From Ruminococcus flavefaciens ND2009 (lineage in GTDB: Bacteria; Bacillota; Clostridia; Oscillospirales; Ruminococcaceae): a stretch of 64,000 nt of DNA. Location of the stretch: the NCBI RefSeq assembly GCF_000621785.1, contig NZ_KK211349.1:56673-120672 (forward strand), given 5' to 3'. Below are positions 35,872-44,801 of the stretch, in pieces. Each line of letters begins with the position of its first letter. Position 1 is the first letter of the stretch. The notes below the pieces were generated by a model. That model saw only the letters and a list, made by a program, of their open reading frames with translations. It was not told where the DNA came from and made no database searches. Both the position numbers and the translations under genes were made by a program.

Positions 35872-36453
35872 TTATCCATTATAGCGGAGCGCTTTGCTGT
35901 TGAGCTCGATGAACTGCGGTTTAACTGTCTTTTTCATGGTGTCTTCAATATCGTCTACAGAGAAGGGCAGTACGCCGTTGCGGACGGCTGCACCCAGCAT
36001 TACCATGTTCAGCACCTTAGGGGAGCCTATCTCCTCGATAGCCTTATTTCCGTCAACGAGGACAACGTTCTTCACGTTGCGCTGAAGGTAATCCAGCATC
36101 TCGTTTCCTGTGTAGTCAGAGCCGCTGAGAGTAGCGGTTACGGGCATTATGGGGTGGGTATTGACTACCACCTGACCGCCGTCCTTCAGATAGGGCAGCA
36201 TACGGACAGCCTCGGCAGGCTCAAAGCCTATGATTATATCCGCAGTCTTTTCGGGGAACATTGGGCAGTAGATGTCATCACCCAGTCTCAGGAAGCTGAA
36301 AACGCTTCCGCCCTTCTGAGCCATACCGATGGTCTCGGCACTCATAACGGGTATATCATGCTCCATAGCTGTAGCGGCGATGAGCTTTGAGGTAAGGACT
36401 ATTCCCTGACCTCCTACGCCGCAGATAAGGATATTACTCTGCATCTTCGCCAC
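35872..36453 (-). CDS. iorB: Indolepyruvate:ferredoxin oxidoreductase, beta subunit
   Basis: The 193-residue product starts NILICGVGGQGIVLTSKLIA, the gamma-domain signature of 2-oxoacid:ferredoxin oxidoreductases, and continues with AETIGMAQKGGSVFSFLRLG. With IorA it oxidatively decarboxylates aryl pyruvates to aryl-CoA with ferredoxin. It overlaps the iorA 3' end by 20 bases. Confidence 0.94.
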   Translation of the reverse strand: MAKMQSNILICGVGGQGIVLTSKLIAATAMEHDIPVMSAETIGMAQKGGSVFSFLRLGDDIYCPMFPEKTADIIIGFEPAEAVRMLPYLKDGGQVVVNTHPIMPVTATLSGSDYTGNEMLDYLQRNVKNVVLVDGNKAIEEIGSPKVLNMVMLGAAVRNGVLPFSVDDIEDTMKKTVKPQFIELNSKALRYNG

Positions 36454-38251
36454 CTCCTATAGCACCGAAAGGACATACCTGCGAACAGAGTCCGCAGCCT
36501 GTACAAAGGGAATTCTCGATAGTTACCCTGCCGTCCCTCAGCACGATGCCGGGGCAGCCCAGGGTCTTTATGCACTTCTTGCAGGAGGTGCACTTCTCGC
36601 TGTCGATAACAGCGGGCTTGTTGCCCTTGATGAGCACAGCACATGGTGACTTGAACACGATGGCTTTGACGCCCTTTTCTGCGGAAACACGCTTTACCGT
36701 GTCGATAGCCTTATTGAGCTCAAGGGGATCAACGGTCTCTACGGTCTTTACGCCCACGCCCTTCAGGACCTCCTGAATGCTGACCTTTTCAACGACCTCG
36801 CCCATCATGGTGCGGCCTGTGCCGGGGTGAGGCTGATGGCCTGTCATGGCGGTGGTGGAGTTGTCAAGAACTACCAGTGTCATATCAGCCTGATTGTATA
36901 CAGCGTTCACAGCGCCTGTGATAGCGGAGGCGAAGAATGTGGAGTCGCCCACGAAAGCGAAGCAGTTTGTGTCGGGCTCTATCTTGCCGATACCCTGGGT
37001 GATGTTCACGCCTGCGCCCATGCAGAGACAGGTGTCCACCATGTCAAGGGGCATGGCGTTTCCGAGGGTGTAGCAGCCGATGTCGCCGCAGAATACGGAC
37101 TTCTTGCCCTTCATTGCTTCCTTTACAGCGAAGAATGAAGCTCTGTGAGGACAGCCTGCGCAGAGGACGGGAGGTCTGACGGGAAGTGCGGGGGGAGTCT
37201 CAGCCTCAATGGCAGCAGGCTTCTCCCAGCCCATGAATTCCGCGATATTTGCAGCAACGGTAGCGCAGGTGTTCTCGCCTGCGGTCTTTACATTATGTGT
37301 AAGCTTGCCCAGTATCTTTGTGGGAAGGTGGTACTTTCCGCAGATATAGGTAAGCTCTCTCTCGATGATGGGGTCAAGCTCCTCGATACAGAGCACCTCG
37401 TCCAGTCCCTCAAGGAACTTTACGGCAGCCTGCTCGGGGAAGGGGAAGGGAGTGGACACCTTGAATATTCTGGGAGCGCTCTTTCCGCGGAGTGCCTCCA
37501 TAGTGTAGGTGTAGCTTATGCCGTGGGTAGCTATACCCCTGCGGCAGCCCTTGTCGCCTGCCTCTGTGATGATATTTCTCTCATATTCGGAGAAAACCTT
37601 TGAAAGCTCAACATTGCGCTCCTCAATGTGGATATGAGCGTTGTAGGAAAGACGGGGGAAAATTACCCATTTTGAGGAGTCCTTGATGAAGCCCTCGGGC
37701 TTGTTTACCTTGTACTCCTCCTTGTCCTTGACCTCAATGGAAGCGTAGCCGTGACAGACTCTTGTAGTAGGTCTGAAAAGCACGGGTGTGTGGTATTTCT
37801 CGGAATATTCAAATGCCTCCTGTATCATGTCATAGGCTTCCTGAACAGAGGAAGGGTCAAAGCAGGGAAGCTTTGAGAATGAGGCGAAATGTCTTGTATC
37901 CTGTTCTGTCTGTGATGAAATGGGACCCGGGTCATCGGCGACCAGTATCACCATGCCGCCCTTGACGCCGATATAAGCAAGGCTCATAAGGGGGTCGGAA
38001 GCCACGTTGAGACCCACCTGCTTCATGGTGACCATTGAACGTGCTCCGCTGTAGGCAGCGCCTGCGCCCAGCTCCATAGCGGCTTTTTCATTTACCGACC
38101 ACTCGACGTATATAGAGCCGTCGTTGGTCTTTGCGGTAGTTTCCAGCACCTCCGTGGAGGGAGTGCCCGGGTAGCCTGCCACAAGGTTCAGACCTGCCGC
38201 AATAGCGCCGCGTGCTATGGCAGCATTACCCATTAAGAATTCCTTATGCAT
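36434..38251 (-). CDS. iorA: Indolepyruvate:ferredoxin oxidoreductase, alpha subunit
   Basis: The 605-residue product has the pyrimidine-binding domain (VAGYPGTPSTEVLETTA), the TPP domain (CAGCPHRASFFAVKEA, GDIGCYTLG, MTGHQPHPGTGRTMMGE) and two C-terminal 4Fe-4S motifs (CTSCKKCIKTLGCPG and CTGCGLCSQVCPFGA). The first motif is CxxCxxC with four residues before the last Cys, typical of IorA. An AAGGAG and a strong promoter lie upstream. First gene of the iorA-iorB-paaK run. Confidence 0.95.
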   Translation of the reverse strand: MHKEFLMGNAAIARGAIAAGLNLVAGYPGTPSTEVLETTAKTNDGSIYVEWSVNEKAAMELGAGAAYSGARSMVTMKQVGLNVASDPLMSLAYIGVKGGMVILVADDPGPISSQTEQDTRHFASFSKLPCFDPSSVQEAYDMIQEAFEYSEKYHTPVLFRPTTRVCHGYASIEVKDKEEYKVNKPEGFIKDSSKWVIFPRLSYNAHIHIEERNVELSKVFSEYERNIITEAGDKGCRRGIATHGISYTYTMEALRGKSAPRIFKVSTPFPFPEQAAVKFLEGLDEVLCIEELDPIIERELTYICGKYHLPTKILGKLTHNVKTAGENTCATVAANIAEFMGWEKPAAIEAETPPALPVRPPVLCAGCPHRASFFAVKEAMKGKKSVFCGDIGCYTLGNAMPLDMVDTCLCMGAGVNITQGIGKIEPDTNCFAFVGDSTFFASAITGAVNAVYNQADMTLVVLDNSTTAMTGHQPHPGTGRTMMGEVVEKVSIQEVLKGVGVKTVETVDPLELNKAIDTVKRVSAEKGVKAIVFKSPCAVLIKGNKPAVIDSEKCTSCKKCIKTLGCPGIVLRDGRVTIENSLCTGCGLCSQVCPFGAIGGGEDAE

Positions 38252-38295
38252 AGTATCTCTCCTTTATTATTTCAAAAAAGTCCATACTTATTTCA

Positions 38296-38324
38296 ATTAT
38301 ACCATTTATGGAGCATAAAGTCAA
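38296..38324 (-). promoter_or_regulatory. Putative iorA promoter
   Basis: On the minus strand TTGACT, 17-bp spacer, TATAAT, about 45 bases before ATG 38251. Confidence 0.75.
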
Positions 38325-38351
38325 ATCAGAGGAGCTGCTCCTTCACTGTGC

Positions 38352-38380
38352 AAAAAAAGGACTGCCACTGGCAGTCCTTT
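38352..38380 (-). terminator. Terminator of the lipoprotein run
   Basis: On the minus strand AAAGGACTGCC pairs with GGCAGTCCTTT (loop of three) and runs into seven T, right after the stop at 38386. Confidence 0.9.
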
Positions 38381-38385
38381 GGGTA

Positions 38386-39312
38386 TCAGGTAGTTTCCTC
38401 CGTCTCCTCGGGATTGAGGATAGCGTCATCGTCGGGAGCTGAGGCCGCAGCGGCAGAGAAGTCATAATCGGAGAATTCCTCAACGCTGTGGAGCTTTATG
38501 ACAAGTCCCGTTTCGCTGTCAAGAGTGAGTATGCCGTCATTGAGGGTGATAGCGAAGCCCTCATAGTCGTTCCACATATAAAGCTCGTTCTTCTTCTGAG
38601 CCTCCCACTGATAATCCAGGGGCTCGCCGAAAATGGACAGGACAGCGGAATTATCGTCATTGAGTTCAAATCTGAATGCCACATTTACGGGATAATCGCC
38701 CATAGTCTCGGTATAGGTCTCACCGTAGGAGGTGACCTCCTCCGACTCCCATTTGCCGAAATATGCGCTGTAATCCACCTTGTCCAGACCAGCCTCGGTT
38801 GTGGACTGTGACTCGCTGAATTTATCCACGGAGAACAGGAATATCTCTGTTCCGTCGTCGTAATCGGCGTATCTCACTATCATCTGTCCCTGCTCGATCC
38901 TGCAATCGTACCTGTCATCGGGACTTACGACGTGGAGGACGTCATTTCCCTCCATAGAGGTGATGTTCCACTTGTAGTAATCGCTGGTGCGCTCCTTGCC
39001 GCGGGGGTTGAGAGCGGTGGTGATATGGGCGGTATTGTCCTCGAATATCTCCAGCTTCATGACAGCGCTGAGGGGATAGCCCGAGTAGTCTGTCTCGTAA
39101 TCCACGCCCCCCACGGTAGCCTTGTAGGACTCCCATTTACCGAGGAATTTCCTTACGTCATTGGTAACCGTGGTATTTTCTGAGGAAGCCTCCGCTGTGG
39201 AGGACTCGGTGGTGGTGCTGCTCTGAGAGGTCTTTCCTGTTTTGTTGCTGCAGCCGCATATACAGCCTGCCATGAGAACAGCTGCTGCACAAAAGCAAAT
39301 CAGTTTTTTCAT
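38386..39312 (-). CDS. Lipoprotein with two lipocalin-like repeats
   Basis: The 308-residue product has a lipoprotein signal (CICGC), a Ser/Thr-rich linker, and two related beta-barrel-like domains, each opening with a GKWES motif (FLGKWESYKATVGG near 57 and YFGKWESEEVTSYG near 190) followed by YPLSAVMKLEI or YPVNVAFRFEL. The fold looks like small lipocalin-type lipoproteins of Clostridia; the ligand is unknown. Third gene of a tight run with two shorter relatives. Confidence 0.75.
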   Translation of the reverse strand: MKKLICFCAAAVLMAGCICGCSNKTGKTSQSSTTTESSTAEASSENTTVTNDVRKFLGKWESYKATVGGVDYETDYSGYPLSAVMKLEIFEDNTAHITTALNPRGKERTSDYYKWNITSMEGNDVLHVVSPDDRYDCRIEQGQMIVRYADYDDGTEIFLFSVDKFSESQSTTEAGLDKVDYSAYFGKWESEEVTSYGETYTETMGDYPVNVAFRFELNDDNSAVLSIFGEPLDYQWEAQKKNELYMWNDYEGFAITLNDGILTLDSETGLVIKLHSVEEFSDYDFSAAAASAPDDDAILNPEETEETT

Positions 39313-39324
39313 AATGATCTCCTG

Positions 39325-39810
39325 TTAGTTGGAAATGCCGAAATTCTGGATAACTCCCGCAGCTGCGTTGAGGGCATCGGGGTCTATCTCTGTGAATTCA
39401 TCGACTTTGCTGATATTGATGTATGAGCCTTCTTCTTCGATCACGAGTTTTCCGTCGCGATAGGTAAGATCCATGATGTTATCGGGATTTTTGTCGGTGA
39501 GGTCGGAGACTCTTATCTCGATGACGTTGTCCTCGGTCTCCTTCCAGGTTATGTCCAGGTTTTCGTTGGCGTTCTGGATCACTTTGTTATTTACCGCAGA
39601 TCTCCATTCCACCTTGCCGTCCTTCTTTATCTCAAAGCTGAACAGTGCCGACAGGGGGACGCCCATCATATCCTTGTAGCTGGTGCCGTCCATCATCATC
39701 TCGGTGGCTTCCCATTTACCGATATACTTGGGGTCTCTTTTGGCTCCGCAGCCTATGACGCAGCACATGAGGATAAATGCAGCGGCGGCGAGAGAAATAA
39801 TCCTTTTCAT
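39325..39810 (-). CDS. Lipoprotein with one lipocalin-like domain
   Basis: From ATG 39810 (AAGGAG upstream) the 161-residue product has a signal with lipobox VIGC and one domain opening YIGKWEATEMMMDG, then VPLSALFSFEI, the same pattern as each half of the neighbouring 308-residue protein. Its start lies one base after the previous stop, so the genes are coupled. Confidence 0.75.
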   Translation of the reverse strand: MKRIISLAAAAFILMCCVIGCGAKRDPKYIGKWEATEMMMDGTSYKDMMGVPLSALFSFEIKKDGKVEWRSAVNNKVIQNANENLDITWKETEDNVIEIRVSDLTDKNPDNIMDLTYRDGKLVIEEEGSYINISKVDEFTEIDPDALNAAAGVIQNFGISN

Positions 39811-39811
39811 A

Positions 39812-40276
39812 TCAGTTCTCCTTATCATCCTTGTCTTTTTCGGGGGACTTTGTCTTTGAGATGCAGGTCTCGCGGACGCCCTCGTCAGTATCCTCCGTCA
39901 GGGTCAGCACTTCATTGCTGAGCTCATAGGGGGCAGTGGTCTCATCGGTCTCCACATAGGTAATGGTGATACCGCCGCTTTCGGTGATATGCCAGGTTAT
40001 CTGGTGGAGCCCGCCCTCCTTGTCGTAGAAGGTGCCGTTTCCGTTGTCGGTGAAGGTGAATTTATCGCGGACGAAGTCACAGGGCTCGCCGTTTATGGTG
40101 GAGGAAGTGGTCTCCCAGTCTCCTTCCATTTCCTTTGAGACGTCCTCGGCTGTTCTGTTGCTGTGCATTTTCAGCGTAGCCGAGACGTTGTCCGTTGAGA
40201 CTGTGCGGCTGCCGCAGGAAACGGCACAGCACAGCAATGCTGCCGCAGCTGCGGCGAAGCGCATTATCCTTTTCAT
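39812..40276 (-). CDS. Small lipoprotein, divergent member of the same group
   Basis: The 154-residue product has a signal with lipobox AVSC, then EGDWETTSSTINGEPCDF and a series of short strands (FTFTDNGNGTFYDKEGG, ITWHITESGGITITYVE), resembling the GKWE domains of the next two genes. Function is unknown. First gene of the three-lipoprotein run, 87 bases after pssA. Confidence 0.72.
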   Translation of the reverse strand: MKRIMRFAAAAAALLCCAVSCGSRTVSTDNVSATLKMHSNRTAEDVSKEMEGDWETTSSTINGEPCDFVRDKFTFTDNGNGTFYDKEGGLHQITWHITESGGITITYVETDETTAPYELSNEVLTLTEDTDEGVRETCISKTKSPEKDKDDKEN

Positions 40277-40363
40277 ATTTTAGCTCCTTGAACTGCGCCG
40301 GGGCGCTGAGTAAAAACTATCCTAATCCGAAAGGGCTGCCGCAGCCCGCAGCAGCCCTCATGT

Positions 40364-41005
40364 TCATCTTGTCTTGGTCTTATAGAGCATCCATACCAGT
40401 TCACCCACGCCCACTCCGATAAAGCAGAGCATGGTCTTCATACTGGGCTTCTTGACCTTGAAGCGGGTGATGAATGCGAGGGCGATGAGCAGGAGAGCGC
40501 CGCCGTATACCTCGGGGAACCATTCACCTATATCCTTGTGGAAGCTGTAAAGCAGGGGCAGTATCAGTGCCACGCTGGTAACGGGAAGTCCCTCATAGAC
40601 CTTGCGGTTCTCGGCAGTTTTCTTCTGCCTTTCCTCCTCAGCCACGTTGAAGTAGGCGAGCCTTATTACGGCACAGAGGGGAAAGAGCACCAGTATAGGC
40701 AGGTCTATCCAGTCTCTCATGCCTACGGAATAGCCGATTACCACGGGGAGGACGCCGAAGCAGATGGCGTCGCAGAGGGAATCTATCTGTATACCGAATT
40801 TCTTTTCGCATTCGGTGCGGTCTTTCTTTGTACGGGCGACCTTTCCGTCGAACATATCGCACAGTCCCGAAACCATAAGGCATATTATGGCATATTCGGG
40901 GTGACGTTCCATACCGCCGAAGCCTGCCGCGAAGAACATACCTATCACAGATGAGATGAGACTCATATATGTAAGAATAACCGTATAGTTATAATATCCA
41001 ATCAT
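40364..41005 (-). CDS. pssA: CDP-diacylglycerol-serine O-phosphatidyltransferase
   Basis: The 213-residue membrane protein has the CDP-alcohol phosphotransferase motif: D50 and D53 in CDMFDGKVAR, then G71, D75 and D79 in FGIQIDSLCD, with 12 residues between AR and G rather than the usual 8, as in other Firmicute PssA proteins. It makes phosphatidylserine in the membrane. About six membrane segments are visible. It may be transcribed with the lipoproteins downstream. Confidence 0.88.
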   Translation of the reverse strand: MIGYYNYTVILTYMSLISSVIGMFFAAGFGGMERHPEYAIICLMVSGLCDMFDGKVARTKKDRTECEKKFGIQIDSLCDAICFGVLPVVIGYSVGMRDWIDLPILVLFPLCAVIRLAYFNVAEEERQKKTAENRKVYEGLPVTSVALILPLLYSFHKDIGEWFPEVYGGALLLIALAFITRFKVKKPSMKTMLCFIGVGVGELVWMLYKTKTR

Positions 41006-41066
41006 TATCCAAACCTCAAATAAAACTTATTGCCGCTTTATACCATTTAATACAGGTATAACAGAT

Positions 41067-41095
41067 ATTATATCATAAATCGGGCAAAGTTTCAA
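41067..41095 (-). promoter_or_regulatory. Putative pssA promoter
   Basis: On the minus strand TTGAAA, 17-bp spacer, TATAAT, about 62 bases before ATG 41005. Confidence 0.7.
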
Positions 41096-41126
41096 GTGTT
41101 TTATTGCTTTTTCGCATATAAATGAC

Positions 41127-43334
41127 TTATGAGGACTTTTTCTTCCTTCCGCGCTTTGCCGCAGGTTTGGCGGGCTTTTCCGCAGAGGTCTTTGCCGAAG
41201 TCTTTTTTGCCGCTGTACGGGGCTTCTTTGCAGCCGCCTTCTTCTTTGCGGCACCCTTTTCGCGGTTCACGCGGAGCTGCTCCTGCCTTGCGGTCTTGTC
41301 CTCAAGGCGTCTGTAAGCCTCGTCATAGAAGTACTCCTGCGAATTGAGGGGAGTATCAGCGTTCCTGCGCTCGCGGATATATCTGCCGTCGCTGAGCATT
41401 ATCCTTGCCTTGACGTTATCCCGCATAAGTACGCGGAACATCTCGCGGATACGTCTTCTGAGGCGTTCGTCCTCTATGGGTGCAGCCACCTCTACTCTGC
41501 GTATGGTATTCCTGCTCATATAGTCGGCTGAGCCTATGTATATCTTCTGGTCGGGACCGTCCTCGCCGAAAATGAATATACGGCTGTGCTCAAGGAAGCG
41601 TCCCACGATACTGCGGACGGTGATATTCTCGGTATAGCCCTGCACTCCTGCGATAAGGCAGCAGAGTCCGCGGACTACCAGCTCTATCTTTACGCCTGCC
41701 TGAGAAGCCTCCACCAGCTTGTCGATGATGACGGGGTCGTTGAGGGAGTTCACCTTTGCGGCGATATAGCCCTTTCCGCCGTTCTTAGCCAGCTCTATCT
41801 GTCCGTCCATGAGTTCCAGCACCTGAGGCCTGAGGGCAAGGGGAGACACAAGGAGCTTGTTGGTCTGCTCCACAAATGTGCCGTTGAGGAGACCTGAGAA
41901 AACAGCCTCTGCGTCGGCAGCAATGTCCCTGTCGGCAGTGAGGAGCATGAGGTCGGTGTAGAGCGCGGCGGTCTTTTCGTTATAGTTGCCCGTGCCTATC
42001 TGTGTCACGTAGTCGAAGCCGCCGCCCTGAGCCTTTCTGGTGATGAGCAGGAGCTTTGAGTGAGCCTTGAAGTCCCTGGGACCGTAGATGACCTTGACTC
42101 CTGCCTCCTGAAGCTGCTTTGACCATTCGATATTGTTCTCCTCGTCGAACCTTGCGCGGAGCTCTATCATGACCAGCACCTCCTTGCCCTGCTCGGCGGC
42201 AGTGCAGAGAGCGTCGATGACCTTGCTGTTCCTTGCAAGACGGTAGAGGGTTATCTTTATGGAAGTGACTTTGGGATCGTTGGCGGACTCCTGAAGGAGC
42301 CTTATGAATGACAGGTTTATGGACTCAAAGGGGAAGCTGAGCAGCATATCCTTTGACTTTACCTGTGAGAAAACGGGTCTTGTGTCAGAGAGAGCCGCAG
42401 GCTTTCTGGGCGTCCTGGGGACGTAGTGGAGCTTCGGGTCCTCGTCGTATTCCTGCAAAGTATAGAGGTAGGAAAGGTCCAGAGGGATACGTGAGGTAAA
42501 AACGTTGACGTTCTTCAGCTTCAGCTTCTTGCAGAGATAGTCCAGTGCAGTGCGGTTGAAGACGTCGGATATTTCAAGGCGCACGGGTGCCAGTTTCTGG
42601 CGCTTGTCAACGAGCTCCTCCATGCGCTGGCGGAACTCGGGTCCCCTGCCCGATACCATAATATCGGCGCTTCTGGTGACTCTGATGAGAGCGCGGTCCA
42701 TGACCTTGTAGTTCTTGAACATCAGGTGCGCGAAGCGGAGGATGACCTCCTCCTCCAGTATGAACCTCTTGCCGTCCCTGCCCAGGTGGATTATCCTCTC
42801 GGAGCGGCTTGTTGAGGCAGGGATAACGCCTATGGATACGCCCTTCTTGGCGCCCAGCTGCACAACTGCGTAGATGTACTTGTTCTTGAGGAAGGGGAAG
42901 GGCAGTGCGTCATTGACTACGATTCCCGATATGAAGGGCTTCAGCTCGCGCTTGAAATAGAGCTCCAGGAAGGTCTGCTCCTCCTTGGTCGCCTTGTCAA
43001 AGGTAACGTGCTCAAAGCCGTAGGGAGCCAGCTCCTTCATAGTGCTGCGGAGAGCCTCCTCCACAGAGGGCTGGAGCCTGCGGACAGCGGTGAAGATGGC
43101 ATCGAGCTGCTGGGCAGCGTTCATGCCCGAGAATTTATCCTTTTTCTTGCCCTCGCTCTTGGCTTTGTCTGTGACAGAGCCCACGCGGACCATGAAGAAT
43201 TCGTCCAGATTGCTCTGGTATATAGCAGAGAATGAGAGCCGCTCAAGCAGCGGAGTATCGGGGTCTGTTGCCTCCTCCAGTACTCTTTTGTTGAATTTGA
43301 GCCATGACAGCTCTCTGTTTTCGAGATATTCCAT
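41127..43334 (-). CDS. ppk1: Polyphosphate kinase 1 with Lys/Ala-rich C-terminal tail
   Basis: The 735-residue product covers the PPK1 domains: N domain (NRELSWLKFNKRVLEEA), head domain, and the catalytic C1/C2 domains with the histidine in FKAHSKLLLI and the IGTGNYNEKTAALY segment. It makes polyphosphate from ATP reversibly. The last 45 or so residues (from about 690) are almost only Lys, Ala, Arg, Pro, Ser and Thr, like a histone H1 tail, which standard PPK1 lacks. It follows a uridine-kinase-like gene by 19 bases. Confidence 0.95.
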   Translation of the reverse strand: MEYLENRELSWLKFNKRVLEEATDPDTPLLERLSFSAIYQSNLDEFFMVRVGSVTDKAKSEGKKKDKFSGMNAAQQLDAIFTAVRRLQPSVEEALRSTMKELAPYGFEHVTFDKATKEEQTFLELYFKRELKPFISGIVVNDALPFPFLKNKYIYAVVQLGAKKGVSIGVIPASTSRSERIIHLGRDGKRFILEEEVILRFAHLMFKNYKVMDRALIRVTRSADIMVSGRGPEFRQRMEELVDKRQKLAPVRLEISDVFNRTALDYLCKKLKLKNVNVFTSRIPLDLSYLYTLQEYDEDPKLHYVPRTPRKPAALSDTRPVFSQVKSKDMLLSFPFESINLSFIRLLQESANDPKVTSIKITLYRLARNSKVIDALCTAAEQGKEVLVMIELRARFDEENNIEWSKQLQEAGVKVIYGPRDFKAHSKLLLITRKAQGGGFDYVTQIGTGNYNEKTAALYTDLMLLTADRDIAADAEAVFSGLLNGTFVEQTNKLLVSPLALRPQVLELMDGQIELAKNGGKGYIAAKVNSLNDPVIIDKLVEASQAGVKIELVVRGLCCLIAGVQGYTENITVRSIVGRFLEHSRIFIFGEDGPDQKIYIGSADYMSRNTIRRVEVAAPIEDERLRRRIREMFRVLMRDNVKARIMLSDGRYIRERRNADTPLNSQEYFYDEAYRRLEDKTARQEQLRVNREKGAAKKKAAAKKPRTAAKKTSAKTSAEKPAKPAAKRGRKKKSS

Positions 43335-43353
43335 ATATAGTCTCCCTTATGTA

Positions 43354-44274
43354 TCAGTATTTGAACTGTCCGTTGCCTATGAATTCGCAGATGAGCGAGT
43401 CGGGGGAAATGTCCTTCTTGCTCAGGGGAGTCAGCTGCTCCAGAACCTTTACTGACTCGGCTATCTCGGGAACGTCCATCATCTCCTCAAGCTGGGTGAG
43501 CAGGTCGTTCCTGTAGGCGGAGAGCTCATAAGCCATGAAGGTGTCCACATCGTAGTCCGAGCGGTACTTGTAGGGCATGATGTACTTGTTTTCCCCTGCC
43601 TCAACGCTGTGGAACATATTCATGGTCTCGCGGAGAGAGCGCTTGCGGAAGTTCTTGTCCCTTATCATGCGGCGCATAAGACGAACCCTTGATGGGTGGA
43701 GAAGTATGCCGTCACCGGATATTCTGGTGCGGACGCTGACGTAAATCTTGCTTATCATGGTGTCGGGAACGGTTATTACCGACGGGTTGAGGGCGTGAAT
43801 GCCTTCAAAAATAACTATCTCGCCCTTGCTGCGCTTGAATTTCTTGCCCGAGCCTGTGCGTGTAGAGGTCTTGAAGTTGTACTTGGGAAGCTCTATCTCG
43901 CGGCAGGCGCTTATGGCTTCTATCTGCTGGTTGAGGAGCTGGCTGTCCACGCGGAGGGGAGACTCAAGGTCCATCTTGCCCTCAGCGGCGAGTGCCTTCT
44001 CAGCCTCTGTCAGCGGACAGAACCAGTTGTCCATGGAGAGGGTGTGGGTCTGGAGCCCTCTATCGTCCAGGAGCTTTTCTATCATCATAGCCGTTGTGGT
44101 CTTGCCGGAGCCCGAGGGTCCCGACAGCAGCACAACAGGCTTCTCATTGCGGTTTTCAGCTATATCGTCGGCTATCTTGCTGAGCTTGTAGATGTAGTCC
44201 TCATTTATAGTCCTGACGTATTCCTTAGGGTCTTTCTCTATCCCCTGATTTATTCTTGCTATTTCGATGTTCAT
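43354..44274 (-). CDS. Uridine kinase-like nucleoside kinase
   Basis: The 306-residue product (ATG 44274, AAGGAG upstream) is a P-loop kinase with Walker A SGPSGSGKTTTAMMIE, a DNWF segment, and EIVIFEGIHALNPSV, features of the uridine kinase/phosphoribulokinase family. The usual N-terminal TGS domain is missing. The substrate is not established. It probably shares its transcript with ppk1, linking nucleotide and polyphosphate metabolism (inference). Confidence 0.85.
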   Translation of the reverse strand: MNIEIARINQGIEKDPKEYVRTINEDYIYKLSKIADDIAENRNEKPVVLLSGPSGSGKTTTAMMIEKLLDDRGLQTHTLSMDNWFCPLTEAEKALAAEGKMDLESPLRVDSQLLNQQIEAISACREIELPKYNFKTSTRTGSGKKFKRSKGEIVIFEGIHALNPSVITVPDTMISKIYVSVRTRISGDGILLHPSRVRLMRRMIRDKNFRKRSLRETMNMFHSVEAGENKYIMPYKYRSDYDVDTFMAYELSAYRNDLLTQLEEMMDVPEIAESVKVLEQLTPLSKKDISPDSLICEFIGNGQFKY

Positions 44275-44374
44275 GTATATCTCCTTATGGTTTATTGTTC
44301 CGGGGAGCCGTTTTCCGCCTGCCTGCGCAGTCCCCCTCAGTTCAGGATACTCCTCGGACATTATACTTATTAAC

Positions 44375-44403
44375 ATTATACCACATTTTTTGAATTATTT
44401 CAA
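44375..44403 (-). promoter_or_regulatory. Putative promoter for the nucleoside kinase-ppk1 genes
   Basis: On the minus strand TTGAAA, 17-bp spacer, TATAAT. The gap 44275-44801 holds this and the divergent T-box transcript. Confidence 0.7.
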
Positions 44404-44497
44404 CCCGTTATTTTGTGGTTTTTAACGTGAGTTTCAACAGAATGTTTAATTCGTTGCGGAAAACTGCGGAAAAACTTGGATTTCACACTTTTTCCTC

Positions 44498-44526
44498 TTG
44501 ACAAATAGTAAAATCTGTGCTAAGAT
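44498..44526 (+). promoter_or_regulatory. Putative promoter of the T-box transcript
   Basis: TTGACA, 17-bp spacer, TAAGAT, directly before the T-box leader. Confidence 0.7.
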
Positions 44527-44534
44527 AAGTGTAC

Positions 44535-44775
44535 AATATCCCGCAAAACGTCGATGAGGAAGGCTTTTCCCCAGCCGTTTCAGAGAGCAGCCGTTCGGTG
44601 CAAGGCTGCACGGCAAAGGATATACAGCACACCGCCTCTGAGTGCGCCCAATAAGCGTCGGGAGCTCCCGTTACAGAGCACTTGAGATACGGAGAAGGCT
44701 CCGTGTGAATCAGGGTGGAACCACGGTAGACTATCGTCCCTTGTGCCTAATTACAGGCGTAAGGGGCTTTTTTGT
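44535..44775 (+). promoter_or_regulatory. T-box leader, threonine specifier
   Basis: The T-box sequence AGGGTGGAACCACGG is at 44712-44726. Downstream, CCCTT-GTGCCT pairs with AGGC-GT-AAGGG (44738-44765) ahead of a run of T: the terminator. In the stem I region GAGG near 44556 pairs with CCTC near 44635; immediately before it lies ACC (44631-44633) followed by G, a Thr specifier codon. Uncharged tRNA-Thr would favour the antiterminator and allow reading into the unknown gene and thrS. Confidence 0.9.
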
Positions 44776-44801
44776 TATTCTGTCTTCGGGGAGGTGATGA
44801 T

